Notes: generated from the sequence alone by a model not told the origin. Counted from the stretch's first letter, positions 20,334-29,396 are shown. The stretch is DNA of 64,000 bases from Leptospira bandrabouensis (GCF_004770905.1 NZ_RQHT01000014.1:1178001-1242000), one strand, 5' to 3'. A program made the numbers and translations.

Positions 20334-21353
20334 ATGTTAAGAGAAGTCTACCGCATCGAAAAAACCGGATCTATCGACAACCTTCATCGTAAAACTGAAC
20401 CTTTAAGGCCACCTGAAGGAGATGAAGTTACCATTGAAGTGAAAGCCATTGGACTTAATTTCGCTGATGTATTTTCGATTTATGGTTTGTACTCTGCAAC
20501 ACCCAAAGGAAGTTTCATTCCTGGTTTGGAATTTGCGGGAAAAATCGTGAAAATAGGCGAAAAAGTGAAGGATTTTGAAGTTGGCGACTCTGTGTTTGGT
20601 GTCACTCGTTTTGGTGCTTATACAACACATCTTAACATTTCAGAAAAAACTGTATTTGCACTTCCTAAGAGTTGGTCAATGCAAGATGGTGCAGCTTTTT
20701 CTGTACAAGCACTCACTGCTTACTATGCACTGGTTCCACTCGGACAAGTGAAAGAAGGTGATCATGTTCTCATTCATAGTGCTGCAGGTGGTGTGGGAAT
20801 CATGGCAGGTCACATTGCGAAGAAAAAAAAAGCAATCACCATTGGTCTTGTAGGTGATTCCGTTAAGTTTCCGATCTTAAAAGAGGTTGGTTATGATTAT
20901 TTTCTCATTAGGTCTTCACAGTTTAAACAAGAGATGCAGAAAATTTTATCAGGTCATCCGTTAAAAATAGTTTTAGAATGTTTAGGTGGTCGTTATTTTC
21001 AGGACAGTTATGATCTCTTAGCACCAATGGGAAGGCTTGTTACTTATGGTAGTGCGAACTTCACACCATCACATTCATACCGAAATTGGTTATCAATCGC
21101 ATATTCTTACCTCACTAGACCAAAAATTGATCCATTATCCATGATTTCTGACAATAAATCGGTGATGGGATTCAATTTAATATGGTTGTGGAATGAAATT
21201 GATGAACTTCGAAAACATTTTTCCGATTTAATGATGTTATCACTACCAAAACAAACAATAGGACATGAGTTTACGTTTGATTCGATACATGATGCACTCC
21301 GTACATTTCAATCGGGACAAACAATCGGTAAGATCGTCATCAATGTTCCGTAG
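20334..21353 (+). CDS. MDR-family NAD(P)H:quinone oxidoreductase (zinc-free type)
   Basis: 339 residues. It has an N-terminal GroES-like fold with GLNFADVFSIYGLY and PGLEFAGKIVKIG, and a nucleotide-binding segment HSAAGGVGIMAGHIAK near residues 150-165. The zinc ligands of classical alcohol dehydrogenases are absent. This is the pattern of quinone oxidoreductases and VAT-1-like proteins, which use NADPH to reduce quinones or enones in the cytoplasm. It is divergent from the gcv operon with about 77 bp between the starts. The substrate is not deducible. Confidence 0.85.
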   Translation: MLREVYRIEKTGSIDNLHRKTEPLRPPEGDEVTIEVKAIGLNFADVFSIYGLYSATPKGSFIPGLEFAGKIVKIGEKVKDFEVGDSVFGVTRFGAYTTHLNISEKTVFALPKSWSMQDGAAFSVQALTAYYALVPLGQVKEGDHVLIHSAAGGVGIMAGHIAKKKKAITIGLVGDSVKFPILKEVGYDYFLIRSSQFKQEMQKILSGHPLKIVLECLGGRYFQDSYDLLAPMGRLVTYGSANFTPSHSYRNWLSIAYSYLTRPKIDPLSMISDNKSVMGFNLIWLWNEIDELRKHFSDLMMLSLPKQTIGHEFTFDSIHDALRTFQSGQTIGKIVINVP

Positions 21354-21412
21354 AATGAGTATTAGTCTGTTTTTTTATTTTGAATAAAAATTCATGCAAA
21401 AAATAAAATTTC

Positions 21413-21441
21413 TTTACATTTAAAATGATCTGATTTAATTA
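21413..21441 (+). promoter_or_regulatory. candidate promoter of the Lys/Ala micro-gene
   Basis: TTTACA at 21413-21418 and TAATTA at 21436-21441 are separated by 17 bp, close to a sigma-70 arrangement. It lies about 70 bp before the small ORF at 21513 and in the gap after the oxidoreductase stop. Confidence 0.4.
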
Positions 21442-21512
21442 TGTCGTATCAATTCACTCTCTGTTTGCCAAGGACAGCCGTGATTTGAAATCAAAAGATA
21501 AGGACGATCACA

Positions 21513-21587
21513 ATGGTTGCTAAAAAGAAAGCCGCAAAAAAGAAAGCCGCTAAGAAAAAAGCTGCAAAGAAAAAATCTAAGAAATAA
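21513..21587 (+). CDS. 24-residue Lys/Ala-rich histone-H1-like micro-protein
   Basis: An ATG with a good ribosome binding site (AAGGACGATCACA before it) opens a 24-codon frame ending in TAA at 21585-21587. Apart from the first three and the last few residues, it is an almost perfect repeat of the unit AAKKK (three copies), ending KSKK. Such Lys/Ala/Pro repeats are found in histone-H1-like bacterial tails that bind nucleic acid. The synonymous codons vary between the units, which argues for selection on the protein rather than a simple DNA repeat. A candidate promoter precedes it and a terminator follows at 21633, so it is a self-contained transcription unit. Confidence 0.6.
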   Translation: MVAKKKAAKKKAAKKKAAKKKSKK

Positions 21588-21632
21588 CTTAGATTTAATT
21601 CTTCCTTCGATTTATCGAAGTAAGATTTGTGT

Positions 21633-21658
21633 AAACCCGCAAGACCTGCGGGTTTTTT
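21633..21658 (+). terminator. intrinsic terminator of the micro-gene
   Basis: Stem AAACCCGC / GCGGGTTT with a 7-base loop, followed by a run of six Ts. It lies 45 bp after the micro-gene stop. A smaller dyad, CTTCGAT/ATCGAAG, lies just before it. Confidence 0.85.
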
Positions 21659-21687
21659 CATTTAAAGGGGTATGTTCTTAAGAAAAA

Positions 21688-22269
21688 TTAGGCAATTGCC
21701 CTTGTAAAACCCCTTCGACTCATCAAAAACCCTGATTTTTTTTCTAAATTGGCTCTTTCCATACCAATAAATTGGAAATGATCCTTCTTGTTGATCGAAT
21801 CAAAGAGTGCTTTCATTAGTGATTCGATGTTAGGATGCACTACGTTTTTATAACTTTTACGTGAATGGTCCTTACCCCAGATCTCTAAATGGTCCGTATC
21901 AGGCATTTTTAAGATAAGAGAAGGAAGATCATATCGTTTCATTAGTACGTTGCATACATCTTCGAAACCATACTCAGTGATGGAATTAAAATCAAAAAAT
22001 ACAAGTAAGTAGAGGATATTGGTTGGTTCGAGTCTTCCATTTTCATCAGAAATTTTCTGAATCCCATCTAAAACAACGTAACGCAAATTCTTTGTTTGGA
22101 TCCAAAGTTTCTGATCTTCGTGACGTTTTAGGTTCACTTCTTCTGAAAACCGCTTTTGGAATACGGTAGAGAGGAAAAATCCGGAAGAATCTTGCCTTTC
22201 TTCGAGGATTCGTTCTAAAGAAAAGGGTTCAAACTCTAAATTGAAGTACTTTGTATACGTCTCTGCCAT
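21688..22269 (-). CDS. hypothetical protein
   Basis: 193 residues, soluble, acidic to neutral, without signal peptide or membrane segment. Repeated charged/hydrophobic alternation suggests an alpha/beta fold. No motif or family is recognised. It lies 68 bp downstream of the SUFU-domain gene in the same orientation and may belong with it. Its last residues (MSRRGFTRAIA) are basic. Confidence 0.65.
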   Translation of the reverse strand: MAETYTKYFNLEFEPFSLERILEERQDSSGFFLSTVFQKRFSEEVNLKRHEDQKLWIQTKNLRYVVLDGIQKISDENGRLEPTNILYLLVFFDFNSITEYGFEDVCNVLMKRYDLPSLILKMPDTDHLEIWGKDHSRKSYKNVVHPNIESLMKALFDSINKKDHFQFIGMERANLEKKSGFLMSRRGFTRAIA

Positions 22270-22337
22270 ATCATTTAGAGTAACGGTCAGATTTTAGAGT
22301 TTGAATCGGATTTTTTTTAAATTTAAATTCTAGAAAA

Positions 22338-23480
22338 TTAGAATTCTAACATCCTTCGTTCGCTGTCGTGAAAGAAACCATACCCTTCTTTTTTCCATGT
22401 CTCCCAAAATTTGGCAGAACCTTCTCGCATAAAACAAATTCGTTCTTCAGTGGCAATGGGAGTTAATACAAGAAAATTAGCACGTTTCCCATTCTCTGTG
22501 ATGAGTCCGTGAAGGATTGGTAGTGATTCCTTCGAACCTTGCTCTATTTCCTCTGTGACGTTACGTAGAACGAACCAGTTGAAGTCTAGATAGAGTTGGT
22601 CGGGATCTTTTCTTGGATTTTGAATGGTATGTGAATGCCCAAACCAAATTCCTGTGTTCCAAGGGAACTTTACCATCTCACCCAGAACATGTTGGATCCA
22701 TGTTTCTGATTTATCTTCTGTATCTTTTAGAAGTTGAATGGCAAATACAAGTTCGATCCTTGAAAAGTTTTCATAATCTTTATGATAGAGTTCAATGGAT
22801 GGTTGGTTTTGCACACTCATCCCAATGGTAGAAAAGATTTTGATCCCTGGAAATTCTTTGGGTAAAAAAGAAGCAATTCCAAGTGAAGGATACTTTCCTC
22901 CATCAGCAGACCAATACTTTTCATGTTTGCCAAGTTTAGATTCTAAAAAATCCAATCTTAGTTTTTGTGCGTTCTTCCAATGATCTTTTTTTGCAACAGA
23001 TTCCCAAAATTTTCGATTCGCCTGCACTCGTTCAGCAATCACACCGTTTTCTGGATCACCAAGGGGAGAGGCAGTAGGAGCTTCTTCTTTTGCAAACTTT
23101 GCATACCCATGAATTCCTTTAATCCCTGACCAAGACGGAAGATACGCTTGTAGTTCCTCATCCACAAACAAGGCCACGGCATCACCTTCTTCAGACCAAA
23201 TAAAATGAATTTGATCTTCAGTGAGTGAACTTTGTGCAGTTGGATCGGTAATTTCAGATTTTGTGAGTACTGGGGCAAGACCGGCATCAAAATCTTCCTC
23301 CACACGTGCGTCGGGGGCATCAATTAAGTTACGCACCCAAAGTGTTTTCATGGGCCACTCAGGGTTGTTATGTGATTGTAAGTATAAGTAAATTGTTCTT
23401 CCATCATCTTCTAAAAAGGCAGTAAAAGAACCGTAGGGATTTGCTTCTTGGTATAAAACTTTAGGGGTGCTTGGATTCAT
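22338..23480 (-). CDS. SUFU (suppressor of fused)-domain protein
   Basis: 380 residues. The first ~150 residues form an unrecognised domain (DGRTIYLYLQSHNNPEWPMK). The C-terminal ~200 resemble bacterial SUFU-family proteins: IKIFSTIGMSVQNQP, RIELVFAIQLL, and LGEMVKFPWNTGIWFGHSHT. In bacteria the SUFU fold is common among immunity proteins and contact-dependent systems, but also occurs as a stand-alone cytoplasmic protein, so a role cannot be assigned. The start ATG overlaps the stop of the upstream 78-codon gene by one base (TAATG), so the two are probably translationally coupled. Confidence 0.75.
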   Translation of the reverse strand: MNPSTPKVLYQEANPYGSFTAFLEDDGRTIYLYLQSHNNPEWPMKTLWVRNLIDAPDARVEEDFDAGLAPVLTKSEITDPTAQSSLTEDQIHFIWSEEGDAVALFVDEELQAYLPSWSGIKGIHGYAKFAKEEAPTASPLGDPENGVIAERVQANRKFWESVAKKDHWKNAQKLRLDFLESKLGKHEKYWSADGGKYPSLGIASFLPKEFPGIKIFSTIGMSVQNQPSIELYHKDYENFSRIELVFAIQLLKDTEDKSETWIQHVLGEMVKFPWNTGIWFGHSHTIQNPRKDPDQLYLDFNWFVLRNVTEEIEQGSKESLPILHGLITENGKRANFLVLTPIATEERICFMREGSAKFWETWKKEGYGFFHDSERRMLEF

Positions 23481-23716
23481 TAAAATTTATGCGGAACAAC
23501 TCTCTCTTTGAATTTTGCTAGTAGTTTGGCTATGGTTTCATCCATTCCTTCTTCAAAATAAATATCAGGATAATAACCAGAGGCATTTCTTAGACCAATG
23601 AGTTCTGGTTCGTTCCACTTTCTGTAACCTTTTAGTGAGTTCCAGACTTCTTGTGAAGGAGATTGGTTTTCCTTTTTAGAGTCGATAAAAGATTGAATCG
23701 TGCGTGTTGGGGTCAT
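23480..23716 (-). CDS. small hypothetical protein coupled to the SUFU-domain gene
   Basis: 78 residues from the ATG at 23716 (MTPTRTIQSFID), with AAGGAATC about ten bases upstream; a TTG at 23752 would add 12 residues. It contains a short motif-free helical region and the segment GYYPDIYFEEGMDETI. Its stop overlaps the next start by one base. Because SUFU domains often pair with effector proteins, a partnership is possible but unproven; the protein is too small for a typical toxin domain. Confidence 0.6.
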   Translation of the reverse strand: MTPTRTIQSFIDSKKENQSPSQEVWNSLKGYRKWNEPELIGLRNASGYYPDIYFEEGMDETIAKLLAKFKERVVPHKF

Positions 23717-23865
23717 ACGAGTATAGATTCCTTGGTCTCCAAGGGAAACCAACTAAAATTTTAGACGGTTTTGCCAGTCGGTATCGATTTTCATTGGATT
23801 TCTATGGTCAGTCGGAGAAAAATAACAGTGGCTTACTTTTTAAAAAATAGCCGATTTCGAAATCC

Positions 23866-24471
23866 ATGCATTTATTCCAAAGAACTGAATCAGAAAATCT
23901 TTTACCTTATGACGGGGTTTTGTTGTACATCTTTGATTTTCTCCCTACAGAGGAAGCAAATCGGACATTTTACTCGTTACTAGAAGGAATCGAATGGAAA
24001 CCGGACGAGGCCATTCTCTATGGAAAACACATTACCACCAAACGAAGTGTGGCTTGGTATGCGGAAAAAGGTTTTTCTTACCGGTATTCAGGAACTACCA
24101 AAACTGCCTTACCTTGGTCACCTGACCTTTTAGAATTAAAATCTAAAGTAGAGATTGCGTCCAATGAAAAATTCAATTCCTGTCTTTTGAATTTATACCA
24201 TGATGGAAGTGAAGGGATGGCTTGGCATAGTGATGATGAAACTTCTTTACGTCCTAATTCTACCATTGCCTCTGTGAGTTTGGGAGCCGAACGAATCTTT
24301 CGTTTCAAACATAAAAAAACAAAAGAGCCAGTGGAATTACAGTTAGAACATGGAAGTTTACTTTTAATGAAAGATGTCATTCAAAGGTTTTGGTTACATT
24401 CTCTTCCCAAAGCAATGAAGGTCAAACGTCCAAGGATTAATTTAACCTTTCGTCAATTTGGAATGGTTTGA
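23866..24471 (+). CDS. alkB: AlkB-family 2-oxoglutarate/Fe(II) dioxygenase
   Basis: 201 residues. The iron ligands are present: His121 and Asp123 in MAWHSDDE and His178 in RFWLHSLPK. The 2-oxoglutarate-binding arginines follow in RPRINLTFRQF. NSCLLNLYHDG is the usual strand before the HxD. The family removes alkyl adducts (1-methyladenine, 3-methylcytosine) from DNA or RNA in the cytoplasm. The length and fold resemble the short AlkB/ALKBH2-like type rather than E. coli AlkB. The 3' end overlaps the convergent DUF4269 gene by 19 bp. Confidence 0.92.
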   Translation: MHLFQRTESENLLPYDGVLLYIFDFLPTEEANRTFYSLLEGIEWKPDEAILYGKHITTKRSVAWYAEKGFSYRYSGTTKTALPWSPDLLELKSKVEIASNEKFNSCLLNLYHDGSEGMAWHSDDETSLRPNSTIASVSLGAERIFRFKHKKTKEPVELQLEHGSLLLMKDVIQRFWLHSLPKAMKVKRPRINLTFRQFGMV

Positions 24472-25052
24472 TATCCTCTTTGTAATAATAACTCTCGAAA
24501 CTGTTCATCGGTTTTCTGATTCCATTGGAGTAGGGTCTTATAAGGATCCCCTTTTAAATCTAAAACTTTACAAAACGCTGGTTCAGTTTTGATACCTAAT
24601 TTCTTTAAGTTACGAATTTCTTCTCGGAAAGTTGGATCCGCAATTCGCAAAAACCGATTTTCCACCATCATATGAATCCATGCATATTGTTCTGTTGGTT
24701 CTACTGATTGTCCAAAGATTTCATAACAAAAATTTTTGGTTTCAAATCGACAAATCAAAGTAACACGAAGTGCGATTGTTTTTTCAGAAAAACTATAATT
24801 TGGCAAGTTTCGAAACTTAGCATAACAAATCTTTTGTAAATGGGCAGGGATATTAAATTTTACTAAGATATCGACATCGCTAGAATCTGTGTCGATATTT
24901 AAAGGAATCGTACCAGCGAGAGTCGGTTTGAAGCCATATAATGATTTTAGAATTTTCCAATCTTCTAAATCCTTTGCCAATGCCTGTTGTTTAACTGTCC
25001 CCGATTGTAAAAATTCAATTTGTTGGAACGGATGGGAAAGCAAAGCTTGCAT
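24453..25052 (-). CDS. DUF4269 nucleotidyltransferase-like protein
   Basis: 199 residues. AGTIPLNIDTDSSDVDILVKF near residues 41-61 has the GT/GS and DxD residues of nucleotidyltransferases, as in the DUF4269 family. The protein has no export signal. The substrate is unknown for this family. The start ATG at 25050-25052 is followed upstream by a GC-rich intergenic block. It overlaps the alkB gene end. Confidence 0.78.
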   Translation of the reverse strand: MQALLSHPFQQIEFLQSGTVKQQALAKDLEDWKILKSLYGFKPTLAGTIPLNIDTDSSDVDILVKFNIPAHLQKICYAKFRNLPNYSFSEKTIALRVTLICRFETKNFCYEIFGQSVEPTEQYAWIHMMVENRFLRIADPTFREEIRNLKKLGIKTEPAFCKVLDLKGDPYKTLLQWNQKTDEQFRELLLQRGYQTIPN

Positions 25053-25077
25053 ATTATGTCTCGTGTGCTTTAAATCT

Positions 25078-25142
25078 CAGCCCCCACCCTGAATGGGTGG
25101 TGGAGGCGGGCTTGTGGGGGTTCATTCCCGGCCCAACTCCTA
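25078..25142. repeat. GC-rich structured intergenic block
   Basis: Contains the hairpin CCACCC-TGAAT-GGGTGG and further C/G runs between two AT-rich genes. No reading frame is supported. Confidence 0.35.
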
Positions 25143-25244
25143 CCATAAAATCTAACGTTTGTCTTTTGGGAAACGAATCTCGTCAAAAATTCTTAAGAAA
25201 ACTTCGTAGTTTCACCATAATCCAAAAAGGATGTAAATTATATC

Positions 25245-26297
25245 TTATAACAATCCCGAACGTTCCATTTGAATTACATGATCTGTAAAAGTTTCAGTTA
25301 ACGGACGATAGGTTAATCCTAAATTCGTTTTGCTAAATTCATTGTTTAAGTGAAGCGGTTGGCCAATATTATTTTTTGTGTATCCCCAAGATAATCCAAA
25401 AAACGGACCAATTAAATACACAAGGAACTTTGGTAGAGTTCCAGTGGGAACAGAATATTTGTTTCCAAATTTTTCTTTAATAATTTTTGCAACACCTAAC
25501 ATCGGTATTACTTCAGAAGAAGTGATATGTCTTCCTTCCGCTTCTGGGGTAAATCCTGCTAAAATATGAGCCTTGGCAACATCTCTTACATCCACATATC
25601 CCATTTTTGTATCTGGGACACCTGTGCGAAAAACTCCCTTCAACATATTTTTCATAAACTCGACACTCGTTCCATCCATTCGTTTGGAAAGAGAAGGTCC
25701 CATTACAAAAGAAGGATTAATCACAACTAAATCCCAACGAGATTGTTTCTTTTGAATATCCCATGCTTCTTTTTCAGCCAATGTTTTAGAATAGGCATAC
25801 GGTTGGTGTGTAAGGCTACTTGTTGTATTCCAATGTTTTTCGGTAAAGGTTTGATTTGGAACTTGTAAAGAATCAATGTTATCTCCATAAATGGCAGCCA
25901 CACTTGATGTTAAAACAACTCGTTTAACAGAAGAATTGCGATTACAAGATTCAAGAACGTTTTTAGTTCCTTGTAATGCTGGATCTATCAATTGTTTTTG
26001 GGGATCTTTGACTCCTGCAACAAAAAACGGAGACGCTGTATGGATCACAAGTTCGACACCTTCTATGGCTTTATCAAAACTTCCATCCAACATAAGATCT
26101 GCTTCAAATAAACTAAGTTTGTCTTTGAACTTTTCTTTTAATTCTAATAAATGTTGGATTTTGGAATTGTCTTTTAAGCTGCGAACAGTGGCTCTTACTG
26201 ATTTTCCATCTTCTAACAAATATTTGACGATCCAGGAGGCGATATATCCTGATCCTCCCGTAACAACAACAGGTAATTCTGGATTGATCGATTTCAT
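25245..26297 (-). CDS. NAD(P)-dependent epimerase/dihydroflavonol-4-reductase-like protein
   Basis: 350 residues, an extended short-chain dehydrogenase. It has the Rossmann motif [18 protein letters not shown] at the N-terminus (GGxGYIA), VIHTASPF, and the catalytic YAYSK (YxxxK) near residue 165. The family reduces carbonyl compounds or forms lactones and terpenoid/sterol-like products; the substrate here is unknown. The start is the ATG at 26295-26297. The gene stands alone, divergent from a broken metallo-hydrolase gene. Confidence 0.85.
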   Translation of the reverse strand: MKSINPELPVVVTGGSGYIASWIVKYLLEDGKSVRATVRSLKDNSKIQHLLELKEKFKDKLSLFEADLMLDGSFDKAIEGVELVIHTASPFFVAGVKDPQKQLIDPALQGTKNVLESCNRNSSVKRVVLTSSVAAIYGDNIDSLQVPNQTFTEKHWNTTSSLTHQPYAYSKTLAEKEAWDIQKKQSRWDLVVINPSFVMGPSLSKRMDGTSVEFMKNMLKGVFRTGVPDTKMGYVDVRDVAKAHILAGFTPEAEGRHITSSEVIPMLGVAKIIKEKFGNKYSVPTGTLPKFLVYLIGPFFGLSWGYTKNNIGQPLHLNNEFSKTNLGLTYRPLTETFTDHVIQMERSGLL

Positions 26298-26382
26298 AAT
26301 GAACTTTAGACTTCAGTTTTTTTCAACAGTGATAAACAAAATCTAAAGAATCTTTTCCTAACAATGATTTGTTTGTTTGTTT

Positions 26383-26476
26383 TTGTATGGGCGAGGCCCA
26401 AGGGCCCGGGCTTTTCCGGAGTCCGCGTTCGCTCCCGTCTCTGGTTGTGCACCAAGTGCCCACCAGAGACCAAGTC
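26383..26476. repeat. GC-rich structured intergenic block
   Basis: GC-rich DNA with a 9-bp perfect stem, GTCTCTGGT (26437-26445) pairing with ACCAGAGAC (26462-26470), and a GGGCCC palindrome near 26402. A reading frame starting at 26364 passes through it, but this part has no protein-like content. Confidence 0.45.
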
Positions 26477-26564
26477 CTGCAAATCCCTCTCGCTAAAAAT
26501 CCAACCTTATACCAATCTAGAAAAGGTTTGCCACCCCCGTTTCTTTGTCAGAATTTTACTAGTT

Positions 26565-27595
26565 ATGGCAAAAAAGACCAATCCATTCCATCTCCAAAAA
26601 ATTTCAAAACTTGGAATCTTTCTCTTACTGATTCTATTTAGTTCTCATTGTTTTCTTCGTCCCTCAGGAAATTTAACCAATTATGATTCTTACTTCCCGC
26701 ATCATAGTGGAACAAACCTCATTCAAAAAGGAAAAGTTAGGGCCACATTTTTAGGAACTTCTTCGATTCTGTTAGATGATGGAGAAACTCAAATTTTAAC
26801 CGATGGATTTTTCTCTAGGCCTTCTTTATGGAAAACAGCATTTTCCAAAATTGAATCAGATCCAACGACTGTTTTGTCAGTGATCGAAAAAACAAAAATG
26901 AATCGCATAAAGGGAGTTTTGTCTGTCATTCACATTATGATCACGTGTTGGATGCTCCGTTTGTCGCCAAACAAACAAATTCAAAATTATATGGTTCTTC
27001 TTCCACTCTCAATGTAGGAATTGGTGCTGGGCTTACCCAAAACCAAATGCAAAAGTTTGAACTTGGAAAACCCATCTCCATTGGAAAGTTTACAGTCACT
27101 GTTTTGGAATCCAAACACACTCCGCCTTTCAAAATTCTGGGAAAAACGAATGCCACCGATCCCAATCATCCCAACATTGATACTCCTCTCATCCAACCAG
27201 TGAAAGCTATGGATTTTATAGAAGGAGGGACATTTGATTTTTACATCCAACATGGAAAAAATAAAATTTTAATCAAAAGTAGTACAAACTTTGTAGAAGG
27301 AGCTTTTGACAAACTCAATGTTGATGTTTTGTTTTTGGGAATCGCTCAAATTTCTCTGCAACCCATTTCTTTCCAAGATGAGTATTACAAACAAACCGTA
27401 CAAACGTTAAAACCGAAAGTATTGATTCCTATTCACTGGGACAATTTTTTCAAACCACTTTCAGAACCTCTGGAACCCAATCTTCAATTGGGAGATGATT
27501 TTGATGCCAATATGAAATCCATTTTAAAACGATCGGAAGGACAGAAAATAGAAATCCAGTTGTTACAAGGTTTTGAATCCATCGATTTGTTTTAG
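26565..27595 (+). pseudogene. metallo-beta-lactamase-fold hydrolase lipoprotein, broken by a frameshift
   Basis: The N-terminal part begins at the ATG at 26565 with a lipoprotein-type signal (LLLILFSSHCF) and reads GKVRATFLGTSSILLDDGET...GVLSV. Just there, at about 26925-26932, the frame changes. The +1 frame gives HSHYDHVLDAPFVAK, the HxHxDH metal-binding motif of the fold, and continues to the stop at 27595 (IPIHWDNFFKPL near the end). A single-base loss inside GTCTGTCATTC explains it. The product would be a secreted or surface metal-dependent hydrolase of the UlaG/RomA-like type. It could be a true pseudogene, a sequencing error, or a phase-variable gene; no long homopolymer lies at the break. 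Confidence 0.75.
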
Positions 27596-27665
27596 AATCA
27601 AAAAACAGAGTGTTCTTACTAGCCTTATCGTAAACACATGAATTCGGAAAAAAATCAAATTCATT

Positions 27666-27687
27666 GATATACCCGCCAGGGTATATC
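27666..27687. promoter_or_regulatory. perfect palindrome before trx, CsoR/CstR-like operator
   Basis: Arms GATATACCC and GGGTATATC are perfectly complementary around GCCA. The ATACCC-N4-GGGTAT core matches the operators of CsoR/CstR/FrmR-family (DUF156) repressors, which sense copper, persulfides or aldehydes. It lies 25 bp before the trx ATG and would overlap the promoter. No DUF156 gene is in the window. Confidence 0.55.
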
Positions 27688-27712
27688 CGTCTAAGAGTTA
27701 GGAGATGGATCT

Positions 27713-28027
27713 ATGTCAGAAAATTTACCAAAAAGTTTTGAAGAATTGGTTCGGACACATGATAAACCAATTTTAGTCGATTTTTGGGCTCCCTGGTGTG
27801 GCCCTTGTAAAATGGTAGCTCCAGAACTGGAAAAATTGGCGAAGGATTGGAAAGGAAAAGTTTCCATCATCAAAATCAATACCGATGAAAAACAAGATAT
27901 AGCTGGTAGGTATGGCATCACGGGAATCCCTACCATGATATTGTTTAAAAATGGGAAAGAGATACATCGCATTTCTGGTGCTATGCGAAGTGAAGAACTT
28001 AAAAAAGTATTTGGTGGGATGATCTAA
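27713..28027 (+). CDS. trxA: thioredoxin
   Basis: 104 residues. The active site WCGPCK is intact (Cys29 and Cys32 in DFWAPWCGPCK), with the cis-Pro loop GITGIPTMILF. It is a standard cytoplasmic thiol-disulfide reductase. The ribosome binding site AGGAG lies 8 bases before the ATG. The palindrome directly upstream suggests regulated, stress-linked expression, possibly to persulfide or metal. No reductase is adjacent. Confidence 0.95.
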   Translation: MSENLPKSFEELVRTHDKPILVDFWAPWCGPCKMVAPELEKLAKDWKGKVSIIKINTDEKQDIAGRYGITGIPTMILFKNGKEIHRISGAMRSEELKKVFGGMI

Positions 28028-28097
28028 GGTCGGTCAATTTTTTACTTGTCTCAGTCGAAAGAGTTTTGGATTCTTTGTATCTGCCGAGGTACAACCT

Positions 28098-29390
28098 TTG
28101 AAAAAAATTATCCTGACTCTTTTGGCTCTCCTTGTTTTGTTTTGTAAAAATAGCCCGATTGAAAAATCCATCGTCATTGAACGAATCCAAGCTGCCTCTT
28201 CTGCGGATGGTACAAGCCCCATTAACGTATTTATTTCGGGCAAATACTGGAAACCGGAAACCAGTTTAGACGGGATAACCATATTTTTTTCCAATGGTGC
28301 CAAATGGAACCAATCTGGAAAAACAGATGGTCGTGCTTTTTTTAATGAAATTGCAATCGAATGCCAAGAAAAAAAAGGATACGTAGCTTTTTATAAGGAT
28401 GGAAGTTATGCGACAAATTTCGACTGCACCAAAGATACACCTCAAAAAATAAAATCCAACGGGGTTCATGTTATTTATTTATTACCAGATTCTGCCAATG
28501 GAATCAAAACGGTTTCCTTTTTTCAAAATGGAAAAAAATTAGATGTATTATATCCGGAACCTATCACAGGACAAGTCACTGCGAGTAGTACACTTCCGAA
28601 TTATCCCGCATATAGTTTGTTTGATGGTAGTATTGATTTTGCTTGGGTAGAAGGAGTTCCCACAGATGGCGTTGGCGAATCCTTTGAAATACAATTAGAG
28701 GATAACATTGATTTATCTGGAATTGAAATTTTTAACGGTTATCAGAGATTGGATGCACTTTTTCATAAAAATGGATCTGTGACAGAGTTACTCGTATCGA
28801 ATGATTCAGATTCTTTTTCGATCAAAGTGGCAGACAAACAAGGCGGTCAAAGAATTTTTTTTCCAAAAACCCTTTCCGGAAAAAAGTTTAAATTTTCCAT
28901 TCAAAAAGTGCGTCCTGGAAAAACCTGGAAAGATACTGTCATTGCTGAAATCATATTACTTGGTGAAAAAGGAAAACGATTTACTGTAGTCGATAAAAAT
29001 GCAGATGAATTCAAAAGGTCTGTTCTTTCGAAAACAAAAAATACCATCCTTTCTGGTTTCGTAAACAAAGCCGTTTTTGGAGATGTATCGGAAGGCCGCT
29101 TGGATTATGTATTTAGATCCAATGGTTCCTTTGTCATCTGGAAAGACGACGTGTCCGAAAAACGAGTATTAGATGGAAATTGGGTTTTACTGGAAGCCAA
29201 TACAACCGAAGCCAAAATCAAAATTTTTGGAAGGGATCACAAGGTGGTCACACAAAGTTTAGATTCCAATAGCCCTTATGCAGAAACTACAGAAGAAAAA
29301 TCTACACTTATCTTTGGTGATACACTGACAGTCAAAAAGTCCGCCAATGGATTACAAATGATTGGCAAAAAAGTCCAAATTACTGACTAA
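28098..29390 (+). CDS. lipoprotein with a discoidin-like (NADase-type glycan-binding) domain
   Basis: 430 residues from a TTG at 28098, preceded by GAGGT at suitable spacing. The signal peptide ends in the lipobox VLFC (Cys16). A central domain (about 155-300) reads YPAYSLFDGSIDFAWVEG...ISGIEIFNGYQ-like, matching the discoidin fold seen in the NADase-type glycan-binding family. The C-terminal ~100 residues form another beta domain. It is likely a surface or periplasmic lipoprotein that binds carbohydrate. The next ORF starts 6 bp after the stop in the same frame. Confidence 0.72.
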   Translation: MKKIILTLLALLVLFCKNSPIEKSIVIERIQAASSADGTSPINVFISGKYWKPETSLDGITIFFSNGAKWNQSGKTDGRAFFNEIAIECQEKKGYVAFYKDGSYATNFDCTKDTPQKIKSNGVHVIYLLPDSANGIKTVSFFQNGKKLDVLYPEPITGQVTASSTLPNYPAYSLFDGSIDFAWVEGVPTDGVGESFEIQLEDNIDLSGIEIFNGYQRLDALFHKNGSVTELLVSNDSDSFSIKVADKQGGQRIFFPKTLSGKKFKFSIQKVRPGKTWKDTVIAEIILLGEKGKRFTVVDKNADEFKRSVLSKTKNTILSGFVNKAVFGDVSEGRLDYVFRSNGSFVIWKDDVSEKRVLDGNWVLLEANTTEAKIKIFGRDHKVVTQSLDSNSPYAETTEEKSTLIFGDTLTVKKSANGLQMIGKKVQITD

Positions 29391-29396
29391 ATTCCA

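Noticed and set aside
25097..25288. 63-residue frame near 25.1 kb
   Set aside because: Starts inside the GC-rich block and has no RBS.
26364..26564. N-terminal extension of the metallo-hydrolase
   Set aside because: It translates the GC-rich block; the natural lipoprotein signal begins at 26565.
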